DNA from: Desulfobacteraceae bacterium
Lineage (GTDB): Bacteria; Desulfobacterota; Desulfobacteria; Desulfobacterales; BuS5
Length of the DNA: 9,630 bases
Direction: 5' to 3'
Assembly: GCA_030592105.1 (NCBI GenBank)
Contig: JAUVKE010000070.1
Span: 1 to 9,630, forward strand
How positions within the stretch are numbered: position 1 is the stretch's first letter; each line of letters starts with the position of its first letter. A program made the position numbers and the translations under genes. Below, one piece after another: positions 1 through 7,076 of this stretch. The notes beneath the pieces were generated by a model. The model worked only from the letters and a program-made list of their open reading frames with translations. It ran no database searches and had not been told where the DNA came from.

Positions 1-144
1 AAAGCTTCAGAAGGTTACCGAATTTTCAATACCCTTGGCAGCTATATTCATCTTCATTTTGGCAGCCAGCCTGAATGTGCAATAAATTTTGCAGAGAATT
101 GCCTTGCATACAGACATGAAAGGATAATAACAGATGAAACCTGA
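1..144 (+). CDS. cbiA: Cobyrinate a,c-diamide synthase, C-terminal end (partial)
   Basis: The open frame enters from the left edge of the window and ends at TGA 142-144, giving 47 visible residues. The motif EGYRIFNTLGSYIHLHFGSQ (residues 4-23 of the visible part) matches the C-terminal end of the CbiA/CobB glutamine amidotransferase domain, where a typical form is EGY...ASYVHLHFGSNP and the His belongs to the class I amidotransferase active site. In the anaerobic pathway CbiA uses ATP and glutamine to amidate the a and c carboxylates of cobyrinate in the cytoplasm. The stop codon overlaps the cbiC start by 11 nt, so the two genes are translationally coupled. The tail after the conserved block (about 25 residues) is family-variable. 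The N-terminal ATPase domain and most of the amidotransferase domain lie outside the window, so completeness cannot be judged. Confidence 0.88.
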   Translation, partial: KASEGYRIFNTLGSYIHLHFGSQPECAINFAENCLAYRHERIITDET

Positions 145-745
145 TGAGATAGAAACTTTAAGCTTTAAAATAATTGACAAAGAAGCAGGACAACACAATT
201 TCTCACCACAGGAATGGCAAATTGTACAAAGAATGATTCATACTTCAGCCGATTTTGAATATATCGAATCAGTACGTTTTCATCCTGATGCCATATCCTG
301 TGGAATAAATGCCCTGCGTGCCGGTAAAAAAATTATTACTGATACCAATATGGCAAAAGCAGGGATTAGAAAAAGCGATCTTGAGCGATTTGGCACACAG
401 GTAAAATGTTTTATGACTGATCCTGAAATTGGACGGATTGCATTAAAAAACGGAATTACAAGAGCAAAAGCAGCTGTTGATGCAGCAATAACTGATATGC
501 AAGACGGTATTTATTTGATTGGGAATGCACCTACTGCCCTCTTACGACTTATTGAGCTGATAAAAGAAAAAAAAGCAAGCCCTGCTTTAATTATCGGACT
601 TCCAGTAGGTTTTGTAAATGCCGCAGAATCAAAAGCAGCGCTTATTGATCTAAATTACCCGTATATAACAAATAATGGAAGAAAAGGTGGTTCAAATATT
701 GCTGCAAGTGTGGTAAATGCATTGATAAAGCTTGCTTTATTATAA
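134..745 (+). CDS. cbiC: Cobalt-precorrin-8 methylmutase
   Basis: This gene encodes 203 residues, the normal CbiC/CobH length. The enzyme moves the methyl group from C11 to C12 of the corrin ring, converting cobalt-precorrin-8 to cobyrinate, the direct substrate of CbiA encoded upstream. Visible hallmarks are an N-terminal MKPDEIE...SFKIID block, the RMIHTSADFEY motif with the putative catalytic His36, TDTNMAKAGI, IGNAPTALLRL, LPVGFVNAAESK, and the C-terminal NNGRKGGSNIAASV. The ATG at 134 is chosen because GAAAGGA at 118-124 lies 9 nt upstream and the protein start fits the family. The gene overlaps the end of cbiA. A 139-nt gap to cbiD, the only real gap in this operon, follows it. Confidence 0.95.
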   Translation: MKPDEIETLSFKIIDKEAGQHNFSPQEWQIVQRMIHTSADFEYIESVRFHPDAISCGINALRAGKKIITDTNMAKAGIRKSDLERFGTQVKCFMTDPEIGRIALKNGITRAKAAVDAAITDMQDGIYLIGNAPTALLRLIELIKEKKASPALIIGLPVGFVNAAESKAALIDLNYPYITNNGRKGGSNIAASVVNALIKLALL

Positions 746-884
746 ATATATCAACGGATTTAGTGCTTTATGGAGAAGAAGTTGGTTTTATCTTCGGCCG
801 CATCATTTTTTATTATGGGTCAAAGCTTCAGGATAATAAGTCTTGTAATTATTGGAGTCATTTATTATTTAACTGGATGATTTT

Positions 885-1988
885 ATGCCTGTAAAAAAAA
901 AACTGAGAACAGGTTTTACAACTGGAACAGCAGCGGCTGCTGCTGCAAAGGGTGCCCTTTTTCTGATTTTAAACAGAAAAAAACCTTCCAGTGTTCAGAT
1001 AGAACTTTTAACTGGAGAGAAAATCAAAATTCCTGTGTATACCTGTAAATCTCAAGGCCACAATAAAGCAGAATGTATGGTTATAAAAGATGCAGGAGAT
1101 GATCCTGATATTACTCATAAAGCAAAGATCGGAGCAAGAGTCACCCTTTTTAATTATAAAAATCAAAAAAAAATATCTATTACAGGCGGAGAAGGTGTCG
1201 GGACTGTCACAAAGCCGGGGCTTGAAGTTAAGCCCGGAAAAGCTGCAATAAACCAGGGGCCTGAAAAAATGATTACCCAGGCTGTCATGGAGTCACTATG
1301 TAATGATTCAAACAAATCTGTACAAATTGAAATTTTTGTACCTGAAGGGGAAAAACTTGCTAAAAAGACATTAAATGCCAGATTAGGAATTATAGGCGGT
1401 ATATCTATTCTCGGAACCACAGGTCTTGAAAGACCGATGTCCCATGAAGCTTATATTGCAACGATTAAAGCTGCATTATCAGTTGCAAAGGCATCTAACG
1501 TAAAAAGAATAATTTTTACAACTGGCCGCAGGAGCGAAAGATTTTCCCAGGCTTTATTTAAGAATCTATCTGAAGAAGCTTTTATACAGATTGGTGATTT
1601 CTTCAAAGTATCGTTAGAAGCAGCATTAGAGAATGGTTTTAACAAGATTACTATCGCTGTTTTTTTTGGAAAAGCTGTAAAAATGGCTCAAGGCGTACCA
1701 CATACTCATGCAGCCAGGTCTGGTCTAAGTTTACAGAAACTCTCAGCCTGGTCATTTGAGGTTACAAATAATCAGGAACTTGCAGAAAAGATATTATCCG
1801 CAAATACAGCACGTCATGCATTTGATTTTATAAATACTGCTTATCCTCAAATTATATCTTATGTTGGAAAATTAATAATTAAATCTGCGAAAGTATTTAC
1901 AGGTAAAGATGTTCAAATACAAAGTATTATTTTTGATTATAGTGGCAATCTTATTTTCAATTCAGAAAAAAATAAAAAAATATTATGA
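885..1988 (+). CDS. cbiD: Cobalt-precorrin-5B C1-methyltransferase
   Basis: The product is 367 residues, the usual CbiD size. CbiD is the SAM-dependent methyltransferase that methylates C1 of cobalt-precorrin-5B to give cobalt-precorrin-6A. It is specific to the anaerobic branch and is not related to the tetrapyrrole methylase fold of CbiE, CbiF and CbiH. Diagnostic blocks are LRTGFTTGT followed by an alanine run (residues 7-21), ITGGEGVGTVTKPGLEVKPG (from residue 99) followed by AAINQGP, TTGLERPMSHEAY (from residue 178) and TTGRRSE. The N-terminal motif begins only seven residues in, which supports the ATG at 885. The ribosome binding site is weak (a GGAT at 875-878). The stop overlaps the cbiET start by 4 nt (ATGA), so the genes are coupled. 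Confidence 0.95.
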   Translation: MPVKKKLRTGFTTGTAAAAAAKGALFLILNRKKPSSVQIELLTGEKIKIPVYTCKSQGHNKAECMVIKDAGDDPDITHKAKIGARVTLFNYKNQKKISITGGEGVGTVTKPGLEVKPGKAAINQGPEKMITQAVMESLCNDSNKSVQIEIFVPEGEKLAKKTLNARLGIIGGISILGTTGLERPMSHEAYIATIKAALSVAKASNVKRIIFTTGRRSERFSQALFKNLSEEAFIQIGDFFKVSLEAALENGFNKITIAVFFGKAVKMAQGVPHTHAARSGLSLQKLSAWSFEVTNNQELAEKILSANTARHAFDFINTAYPQIISYVGKLIIKSAKVFTGKDVQIQSIIFDYSGNLIFNSEKNKKIL

Positions 1989-3205
1989 AACCAGTATCTA
2001 TAATAGGAATGGGGATTTCCCCCGACGATTTAACCGCAAAATATCTAAAATTAATTAAGCAGGCTGATATCCTTGTAGGAGGAAAACGGCATCTTGATTT
2101 TTTCAAGGATTATCCGGCAGCCCAAAAAAAAATCATCGGAAAAATTGATGAAACAGTCAAATTCATAAAAAAACGAATGGAGAACGAATTTATCGTGGTG
2201 CTTGCATCTGGTGATCCGTTATTTTTCGGCATCGGTTCCTTGCTAATTAAATCGCTTGGTCACAAAAATGTTGTAGTATATCCTAATATTTCGGCAATTG
2301 CAGCCGCATTCTCCCGTATTAAAGAGCCCTGGCAGGATATTCATGTTCTCAGCATGCACGGCAGAGATAATGAGCATTTGCTCTTAAAAGCACTGACAAC
2401 CAAAGATACGATTGCAGTATTTACGGATCCTGACAAAAACCCTTCCTGGCTTGCAAAATTTCTTCTTGAAAATGGTATAACTGATTTCAATATATCTGTT
2501 TTTGAACAACTTGGAGCGCCTTCTGAGCGTATTGACCAGTATAATCTCGTCAGGGCTGCTGAAATGAAGTTTGCCGAACCGAATCTCGCAGTATTAAAGC
2601 GGATACCTTCCCAGCCTGAAAAAACAGAGAATATTTACCTTGGGATGCCGGATAATTACTATGAACGCCAAAATGAAGTGGTCACTAAACCGGAGGTAAG
2701 AGTTGTTACACTTTCCAAACTTCGTCTTTCACCAGACCATATTATGTGGGATCTTGGAGCAGGAAGCGGCTCCATCTCTATAGAAGCTTCATTTTTTATA
2801 AAAAATGGAAAAATATTTGCAGTTGAGCAAAAACCTGAAAGAATAGAGCAAATCAAAAACAACAAAAACCGCTTTAATGTGAATAATCTGGAAATAATAA
2901 ATGCCACTCTCCCTTCCGGTCTCGACAAACTCCCTCTGCCTGATCGTATATTTATAGGTGGAGGCGGCAGAGAGCTTAAAACAATAATTAGAGCCGCAGG
3001 TAAATATTTAAAAAAGAACGGAATCATAGTAATAAATACGGTTCTTATACAAAACCTGGAAGCTGCTCTTGATACACTAAAACAGATCGGATTACAAACA
3101 GAAGTTATCCAGATTCAAATCAACCGTAGCAAAGATATGCCGTGGGGACAACGACTTAATGCACAAAATCCTGTCTGGATTATTTCCGGAAGAAAGGAGT
3201 TTTAA
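1985..3205 (+). CDS. cbiET: Fused precorrin-6Y C5,15-methyltransferase, CbiE-CbiT
   Basis: This is a 406-residue fusion of two enzymes that are separate in many anaerobes. Residues 1 to about 210 are CbiE, a tetrapyrrole-methylase-fold enzyme that methylates C5; the fold's GDP motif is ASGDPLFFGIG at 74-84. After a short linker, residues of about 220-406 are CbiT, a Rossmann SAM methyltransferase that methylates C15 and decarboxylates the ring-C acetate. CbiT shows motif I WDLGAGSGSISIEA at 255-268 and the DRIFIGGGG block at 320-328. The whole is co-linear with aerobic CobL, but the neighbouring cbiD and cbiG place it in the cobalt-early pathway. The ATG overlaps the cbiD stop by 4 nt. Its TAA shares one base with the cbiF ATG. 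Confidence 0.95.
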   Translation: MKPVSIIGMGISPDDLTAKYLKLIKQADILVGGKRHLDFFKDYPAAQKKIIGKIDETVKFIKKRMENEFIVVLASGDPLFFGIGSLLIKSLGHKNVVVYPNISAIAAAFSRIKEPWQDIHVLSMHGRDNEHLLLKALTTKDTIAVFTDPDKNPSWLAKFLLENGITDFNISVFEQLGAPSERIDQYNLVRAAEMKFAEPNLAVLKRIPSQPEKTENIYLGMPDNYYERQNEVVTKPEVRVVTLSKLRLSPDHIMWDLGAGSGSISIEASFFIKNGKIFAVEQKPERIEQIKNNKNRFNVNNLEIINATLPSGLDKLPLPDRIFIGGGGRELKTIIRAAGKYLKKNGIIVINTVLIQNLEAALDTLKQIGLQTEVIQIQINRSKDMPWGQRLNAQNPVWIISGRKEF

Positions 3206-3969
3206 TGATAATAACTCATCCTGTTATATTTGCCGGTGCAGGCCCGGGGGATCCTGAATTAATCACTGTAAAAGCTCAAAATGCCTTAAAAGAAGCGGAT
3301 CTCGTTATTTATGCAGGGTCACTGGTTCCTGAAGCAGTATTAAAGTGGACCAAACCTGAAACAACAAAATCAAACAGCGCTTCTTTGCATCTTGAAGAAA
3401 TAATTACAGCAATGGCAAATGCTTATAAAAAAGGCCAGAAAGTTGTGCGTCTTCATACTGGCGATCCAAGTCTGTATGGTGCTATTTTTGAACAAATGGT
3501 GGAATTAAAAAAAAAATCGATACCATATACGGTTATTCCTGGAGTAACCGCTGCCTTTGCTGCGGCTGCGTCCATGGGTATTGAATACACTCTTCCTGAA
3601 ATATCCCAGACCCTGATTTTAACCCGAATGGCCGGTCGAACACCTGTTCCTGAAACTGAAAAACTGGAGTTGCTTGCAAGCCATCAAAGCTCAATGGCGA
3701 TTTATCTGAGTATGTCACTTATTGATGATGTGGAAAAGATACTGAAAAAAGCTTATGGGGCAGATGCAGTCTGCGCAATAGCATTTAAAGTAAGTCAACC
3801 TGAAGAAAAGATTATATACACACATCTGAACGAACTAACTGATACAGTCAGGAAAAATAAAATTACCAGCCATGCTCTTCTCATTGTTGGAAAAATTCTC
3901 AAATTAAACCAAATAGAAGCAAAATCAAAGCTTTACGATAAAAATTTTTCCCATGGATATCGAAAATGA
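3205..3969 (+). CDS. cbiF: Cobalt-precorrin-4 C11-methyltransferase
   Basis: The 254-residue product is a single tetrapyrrole methylase domain that transfers a methyl group from SAM to C11 of cobalt-precorrin-4. The sequence shows the N-terminal FAGAGPGDPELITVKAQNAL loop, the YAGSLVPEAVL block typical of CbiF/CobM, RLHTGDPSLYGAI (from residue 82) with the GDP substrate-site motif, PGVTAAFAAAASMGIEYTLPE, and QTLILTRMAGRTPVPE. These last two blocks separate it from CbiH and CbiE. An AGGAG at 3195-3199, inside the end of cbiET, serves as its ribosome binding site. The stop overlaps the cbiG start by 4 nt (ATGA). Confidence 0.95.
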   Translation: MIITHPVIFAGAGPGDPELITVKAQNALKEADLVIYAGSLVPEAVLKWTKPETTKSNSASLHLEEIITAMANAYKKGQKVVRLHTGDPSLYGAIFEQMVELKKKSIPYTVIPGVTAAFAAAASMGIEYTLPEISQTLILTRMAGRTPVPETEKLELLASHQSSMAIYLSMSLIDDVEKILKKAYGADAVCAIAFKVSQPEEKIIYTHLNELTDTVRKNKITSHALLIVGKILKLNQIEAKSKLYDKNFSHGYRK

Positions 3970-5030
3970 TAAAGCCGGATAGAAAAAACGGACTGGCAAT
4001 ATGGGCATTAACACCAAAAGGCGCTAACCTTGCCGCAAAATTAGCCAAAGGATTGCAAAATGTAGACCTGCACTTTTCTTCCAATTTAAAAAAATCTGCT
4101 GCCAGTGCTTTGAGATTCAACAAATTATCCGATGCATTACAAAATTACTTTAATAAATATCACGGGCACATCTTTATCATGTCTGCTGGCATAGTGGTTC
4201 GTATGATAGCACCACTGATCAAAAGTAAAATCAATGACCCTGCGGTTGTAGTGGTAGATGAAGCAGGACAGCATGCTGTCAGTCTTCTTTCCGGTCATAT
4301 TGGCGGCGCCAATGATCTTGCAAAAAAAGTCGCCCTGTTAATCGGGGCAGATCCTGTAATAACTACTGCCACAGATGTAAACGATCTTCCTGCCATTGAT
4401 ATTTGGGCTCAAGAAAAAGGCCTTTTTATTGAAAATCCAGAGGCAATAAAAAAGATCAATATGGCCTTTTTAACTGACCAAAAAATAAATATTTATGATC
4501 CATCAGGCTTTTTACACAAGTCTGAAACCATATCGAATTTTCTGCAGGATTCAGATTCTAAAGAAGAACAGTTCAATAAAGATACTCCTGGCATTTATAT
4601 TAACCATTTAAAGACTGATCTTTATCCAAATATTCTGGTATTGCGCCCCAAAGTTTTAGTTGCCGGCATTGGATGCAATCGTAATACAACCATGGAAGAG
4701 ATAATCTTATTCCTTGACGATGTGTTAAATCGCTTTTCCCTGGCATCAGGAAGCCTGGCGTGGATTGCAAGCATAGATTTAAAAAAAGATGAATCAGGAC
4801 TGATAGCTCTTGCAAAAAAGCTTGAACTCCCATTAAAATTTTTTGACAAAAAAGAATTAAACAGTGTAAAAAATATTAAAACACCATCTGTTATGGTTGA
4901 AAAACATATAGGAGTAACTAGCGTATGCGAAGCAGCAGCAATACTGGCAGCAAAACAGGGGAAACTGATTGTGCCCAAACAATCGACCAGGAACGTAACC
5001 GTGGCCATTGCCAAAACAGCCTCTATGTAG
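3966..5030 (+). CDS. cbiG: Cobalt-precorrin-5A hydrolase
   Basis: The 354-residue product is of normal CbiG length. It opens the delta-lactone of cobalt-precorrin-5A and releases acetaldehyde (the lost C20 unit), making cobalt-precorrin-5B for CbiD. The N-terminal domain shows LAIWALTPKGANLA, MSAGIVVRMIAPLI (from residue 72), VVVVDEAGQHAVSLLSGHIG followed by GAN, and TTATDVNDLPAIDIWA. After a variable middle of about 60 residues, the C-terminal CobE/GbiG-like domain starts at VAGIGCNRNTT (from residue 232) and includes ASIDLKKDESGL, TPSVMVEKHIGVTSVCEAAA, and the terminal GKLIVPKQSTRNVTVAIAK. The last 106 nt also encode the start of cbiH in the -1 frame. CbiG-CbiH fusions are known in other organisms, in line with the close linkage here. 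Confidence 0.94.
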   Translation: MIKPDRKNGLAIWALTPKGANLAAKLAKGLQNVDLHFSSNLKKSAASALRFNKLSDALQNYFNKYHGHIFIMSAGIVVRMIAPLIKSKINDPAVVVVDEAGQHAVSLLSGHIGGANDLAKKVALLIGADPVITTATDVNDLPAIDIWAQEKGLFIENPEAIKKINMAFLTDQKINIYDPSGFLHKSETISNFLQDSDSKEEQFNKDTPGIYINHLKTDLYPNILVLRPKVLVAGIGCNRNTTMEEIILFLDDVLNRFSLASGSLAWIASIDLKKDESGLIALAKKLELPLKFFDKKELNSVKNIKTPSVMVEKHIGVTSVCEAAAILAAKQGKLIVPKQSTRNVTVAIAKTASM

Positions 5031-5815
5031 TAGGCATAGGTCCAGGCAGCCTGGATCATATGTCAAGGCGGGCATATGAGGTTCTTGAAATGGTTGATAC
5101 CATTGCCGGTTATACTACTTATACAGATCTGATACACCCTTTAATAAAGAATAAAAATATTATCAGCACATCAATGACAAAAGAAGTTGAAAGGGTTACG
5201 GCAGCAATTGATATCGCTCTTAAAGGAAAACCATGTGCTGTAATTTCGAGCGGAGATCCTGGAATTTACGCTATGGCTGCCCTTGTCCTGGAAGTCTGTC
5301 AGACAAAAAAAATTACGGTTGCCTCCCCTACCCTGTCGAATATTGCGCTATCAAGTAAATCCTATCTTACTGTTGAAATCGTGCCAGGCATACCAGCTCT
5401 ATGCTCAGGCGCTGCTCTTTTAGGAGCCCCTTTGTCTCATGATTTTGCAGCTGTAAGCTTAAGCGATCTGTTGACTCCCTGGGATTTAATTGAGCAGCGT
5501 ATTAAAGCAGCGGCCAAAGCCGATTTTGTGATAGTTATATATAATCCCAAAAGTAAAAAAAGAAACCAGCATCTTGAAAAAGCTCAAAAAATTATCCTCA
5601 GATACAGAGATAAAAATACGCCAGTCGGCATAGTAACCGGTGCCATGAGAAAAAATCAGGATGTCCAGATTACAACCCTTGAAAATCTTCACTCTGCACA
5701 TGTAAATATGCAAACTACAGTATTTATAGGGAGCAAAGCCTCGACAGTTTATAGTAACTATATGGTTACTCCAAGAGGATATTCAAGCAAATATGCATTT
5801 GACTGCAAAAAATAA
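4925..5815 (+). CDS. cbiH: Cobalt-precorrin-3 C17-methyltransferase
   Basis: This tetrapyrrole methylase (296 residues from this start) methylates C17 with ring contraction. Motifs are SLYVVGIGPGSLDHMSRRAY (from residue 33), ISSGDPGIYAMA (from about 107), EIVPGIPALCSGAALLGAPL, HDFAAVSLSDLLTPW, ADFVIVIYNPKSKKR, TPVGIVTGAMR, and TTVFIGSKAS. The family normally starts just before SLYVVGIGPG, but no ATG, GTG or TTG exists there in frame. The ATG at 4925 has a good GGAG at 4911-4914, 10 nt upstream, so I take it as the start despite the 106-nt overlap with cbiG and the resulting extension of about 32 residues. A stretch of about 18 residues before EIVPG looks like a lineage-specific insertion, and PGIPAL replaces the common PGVTA. 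It is the last gene of the operon and converges on yedF 29 nt away. I see no clear terminator hairpin between them. Confidence 0.9.
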   Translation: MRSSSNTGSKTGETDCAQTIDQERNRGHCQNSLYVVGIGPGSLDHMSRRAYEVLEMVDTIAGYTTYTDLIHPLIKNKNIISTSMTKEVERVTAAIDIALKGKPCAVISSGDPGIYAMAALVLEVCQTKKITVASPTLSNIALSSKSYLTVEIVPGIPALCSGAALLGAPLSHDFAAVSLSDLLTPWDLIEQRIKAAAKADFVIVIYNPKSKKRNQHLEKAQKIILRYRDKNTPVGIVTGAMRKNQDVQITTLENLHSAHVNMQTTVFIGSKASTVYSNYMVTPRGYSSKYAFDCKK

Positions 5816-5844
5816 GGTAACTATTCAGTTAGTGTATCCCATGT

Positions 5845-6441
5845 TTAAATATTGATTATCTTATCTGCTATTTGCATTGCTGTGACGATGTCCAGCATAT
5901 TGGTGGTTTCACCAACCTGCTTTTTATCAAGCAAATTAAAATGGGTCAGGCATGTCCCACAGACCAGAATACAAAGTCCATTCTTTTCATATTTTTTTAA
6001 AACTGATAGTACCTTAGAATTTTCAATAGTAAGCTTAACTCCATTGTTAACAAAAACCAGGCGCCACAATTCAGAACCCATCTCATTTAACGTCTTTATG
6101 AAGCTGATCATGAGTTTTAAGCCAAGTTTATCATCACCATGGCCCATGCAATCCGTAGACAGCATCACCATAATTTTTTTTGTATCATTTTTTGACTCTT
6201 TATCAGAAGAGATTTCAGAGGAAATACTCCCTTTCCGTTTTCCAATAATATGAAAATCAACTCCTTTATTTTTAACAGAAGTTTCAAAATTCCGAGATTC
6301 TAAAAACCGACAAACATTTTGTTTTGAAGCATCATTATCAACTATGACTCTGATAAGATTCGGATTTATTTCTTCAATAACTGCTTTTGTCTGTAATACC
6401 GGAGCCGGACAGGCTAACCCCCTGACATCTATTTCTTTCAT
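5845..6441 (-). CDS. yedF: Selenium-metabolism-associated protein YedF (TusA-like + DsrE-like)
   Basis: The 198-residue protein has two domains. Residues 1 to about 70 are a TusA/SirA-type sulfurtransferase domain with the signature RGLACPAPVLQTK (Cys11 in the CPxP motif). Residues of about 89-198 are DsrE-like, starting KIMVMLSTDCMGHGDDKLG, with ILVCGTCLTHF (Cys157, Cys161, Cys164) and VGETTNMLDI. The linker at about 70-88 is charged and low complexity. This architecture matches the family called selenium metabolism protein YedF, found next to selenium-utilisation genes; its biochemical role (S or Se carrier or transfer) is not firmly known. The start is set by the conserved MKEIDVRG opening; the ribosome binding site is weak (AAAGAGAGA on the minus strand). 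It converges on the cbi operon. Its expected neighbours upstream are broken remnants, so its pathway context here may be incomplete. Confidence 0.9.
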   Translation of the reverse strand: MKEIDVRGLACPAPVLQTKAVIEEINPNLIRVIVDNDASKQNVCRFLESRNFETSVKNKGVDFHIIGKRKGSISSEISSDKESKNDTKKIMVMLSTDCMGHGDDKLGLKLMISFIKTLNEMGSELWRLVFVNNGVKLTIENSKVLSVLKKYEKNGLCILVCGTCLTHFNLLDKKQVGETTNMLDIVTAMQIADKIINI

Positions 6442-6462
6442 ATCTATCTCTCTTTATTACAA

Positions 6463-6615
6463 TTAGAAGTACATTAAATTATTGGCAGACACAAAACTTT
6501 TTGTACAGTACATGCCTGACAACAAAAAACAATTATTTTCAGCTGTCAGCAATGCATCATGTGCCGCAAGATCTGAGCCTAATGTTTCCCATATGTTTTT
6601 GTAATCTGCGCTCAT
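6463..6615 (-). pseudogene. N-terminal remnant of YjiM-type double-cubane-cluster reductase
   Basis: The ATG at 6615-6613 has a proper upstream AAAGGAAA on the minus strand. Its first 25 codons read MSADYKNIWETLGSDLAAHD then ALLTA, which closely resembles the start of the 2-hydroxyacyl-CoA dehydratase-like reductase family (YjiM; double-cubane-cluster anaerobic reductases), where a [K/Y]-x-IW-x-x-LG-x-DLxxHDxLL opening is typical. After that the frame continues for 25 residues of unrelated sequence and stops at 6463-6465, whereas the full protein is about 380-430 residues. The natural reading is a deletion that removed nearly the whole gene. A longer in-frame start at 6669 exists but has no family resemblance. 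YjiM-type genes sit beside yedF in selenium-associated clusters, which supports the assignment. The match is short and made by eye. Confidence 0.55.
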
Positions 6616-6620
6616 ATTTT

Positions 6621-6752
6621 TTATTTTCCTTTTGTTGCTTTCCGGTCTGTTTCTCGATCTGGTACACAATTTGATAAAATCACCGCGGCATTAAGGTCAT
6701 TCATAAATTTTTCCATATCCAGATCATATTTTGTTGAACAAGCTACTTGAGC
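6621..6752 (-). pseudogene. C-terminal gene remnant, possibly DUF1858-like domain
   Basis: On the minus strand a 43-codon open stretch runs from just after an in-frame TAA (at 6755-6753) to TAA 6623-6621. It includes CSTKYDLDMEKFMNDLNAAV. That phrase resembles the last helices of DUF1858 / hybrid-cluster-associated redox-disulfide domains, where forms like A..YG[IL]D.[ED].[LFM]..LNAA are common. There is an internal ATG (6702-6700, MEKFMND) but no convincing ribosome binding site. The stretch ends 5 nt before the YjiM remnant, in the same orientation, as the 3' end of an upstream operon partner would. I treat it as a decayed gene end; the family match is weak and made from memory. Confidence 0.28.
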
Positions 6753-6822
6753 TTATATCAAATATCCAGGTTAACAGCGTCACGTAAGCACGTAAGCAGC
6801 AAGTAAACATTATAACAAAAAT

Positions 6823-6850
6823 TTAATACCATCCTAATAGAATCGTAATA
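6823..6850 (+). promoter_or_regulatory. Three TTAATA-like hexamers at 11-bp spacing (PhoB/OmpR-type operator, site 1)
   Basis: TTAATA (6823-6828), CTAATA (6834-6839) and GTAATA (6845-6850) repeat with exact 11-bp spacing, separated by CCATC and GAATC. Direct repeats with an 11-bp period are the usual footprint of tandem PhoB/PhoP/OmpR-family winged-helix regulators. The set lies 60 bp upstream of the TTG start of the small membrane-protein gene, with a possible -10 (CATTAT, 6867-6872) in between. The same arrangement recurs at 7230-7257. Which regulator binds is an inference. Confidence 0.5.
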
Positions 6851-6910
6851 TTAATGTGAAATAAAACATTATGTTCAATTATTCAAGCGTTTAATAAGGA
6901 TAATAAAAAA

Positions 6911-7063
6911 TTGAAAGAGATACTTTTTATAATTTCCGCACTTTTTTTTGTAGTGGGTTTAATCGTTTTAAGGCTCAAATTCATCAAAGGTCTAAACCCT
7001 GATGCTGAGCTGTTAATTGAATTGTTAAGAGGTATCAGTGTGGATAAAAAAACAAAATTTTAA
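6911..7063 (+). CDS. Small single-pass membrane protein, 50 residues
   Basis: This short gene starts with TTG at 6911 and has AAGGA at 6896-6900, 10 nt upstream, so initiation is well supported despite the rare start codon. Residues 4-20 (ILFIISALFFVVGLIVL) form one strong transmembrane helix after a short KE start. The following RLKFIKG is positively charged, predicting a cytoplasmic C-terminal side (residues 21-50, containing LNPDAELLIELLRGISVDKK, which could form an amphipathic helix). I do not recognise the family. It stands alone, divergent from the yedF remnants, and is preceded by three 11-bp-spaced TTAATA-like repeats that also occur before the PHP gene. A membrane-associated accessory or stress-response role is possible, but nothing in the sequence proves it. 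Coding status rests on the start signal and the coherent membrane-protein composition. Confidence 0.6.
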   Translation: MKEILFIISALFFVVGLIVLRLKFIKGLNPDAELLIELLRGISVDKKTKF

Positions 7064-7076
7064 AATAATAGATCAA

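Noticed and set aside
1..133. Cobalamin riboswitch for the cbi operon
   Set aside because: The window begins inside cbiA, so the operon leader is not present, and no B12-box-like sequence is visible in the cbiC-cbiD gap.
1163..1645. Minus-strand open frames of 64-85 codons inside cbiD
   Set aside because: They lie wholly opposite a strongly conserved gene, show no family features and have no ribosome binding sites.
2659..3027. 122-codon minus-strand frame opposite the CbiT domain
   Set aside because: It is an antisense shadow of the conserved SAM-binding region, and its composition mirrors the plus-strand codons.
4600..5075. Three overlapping minus-strand frames opposite the cbiG/cbiH junction
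   Set aside because: They are shadows of two overlapping conserved genes, and none shows recognisable domains.
5852..6253. 133-codon plus-strand frame opposite yedF
   Set aside because: yedF on the minus strand has clear TusA and DsrE motifs; the plus-strand frame is its shadow.
6782..6797. Tandem ACGTAAGC pair
   Set aside because: Two 8-bp copies with no further structure around them; likely chance.
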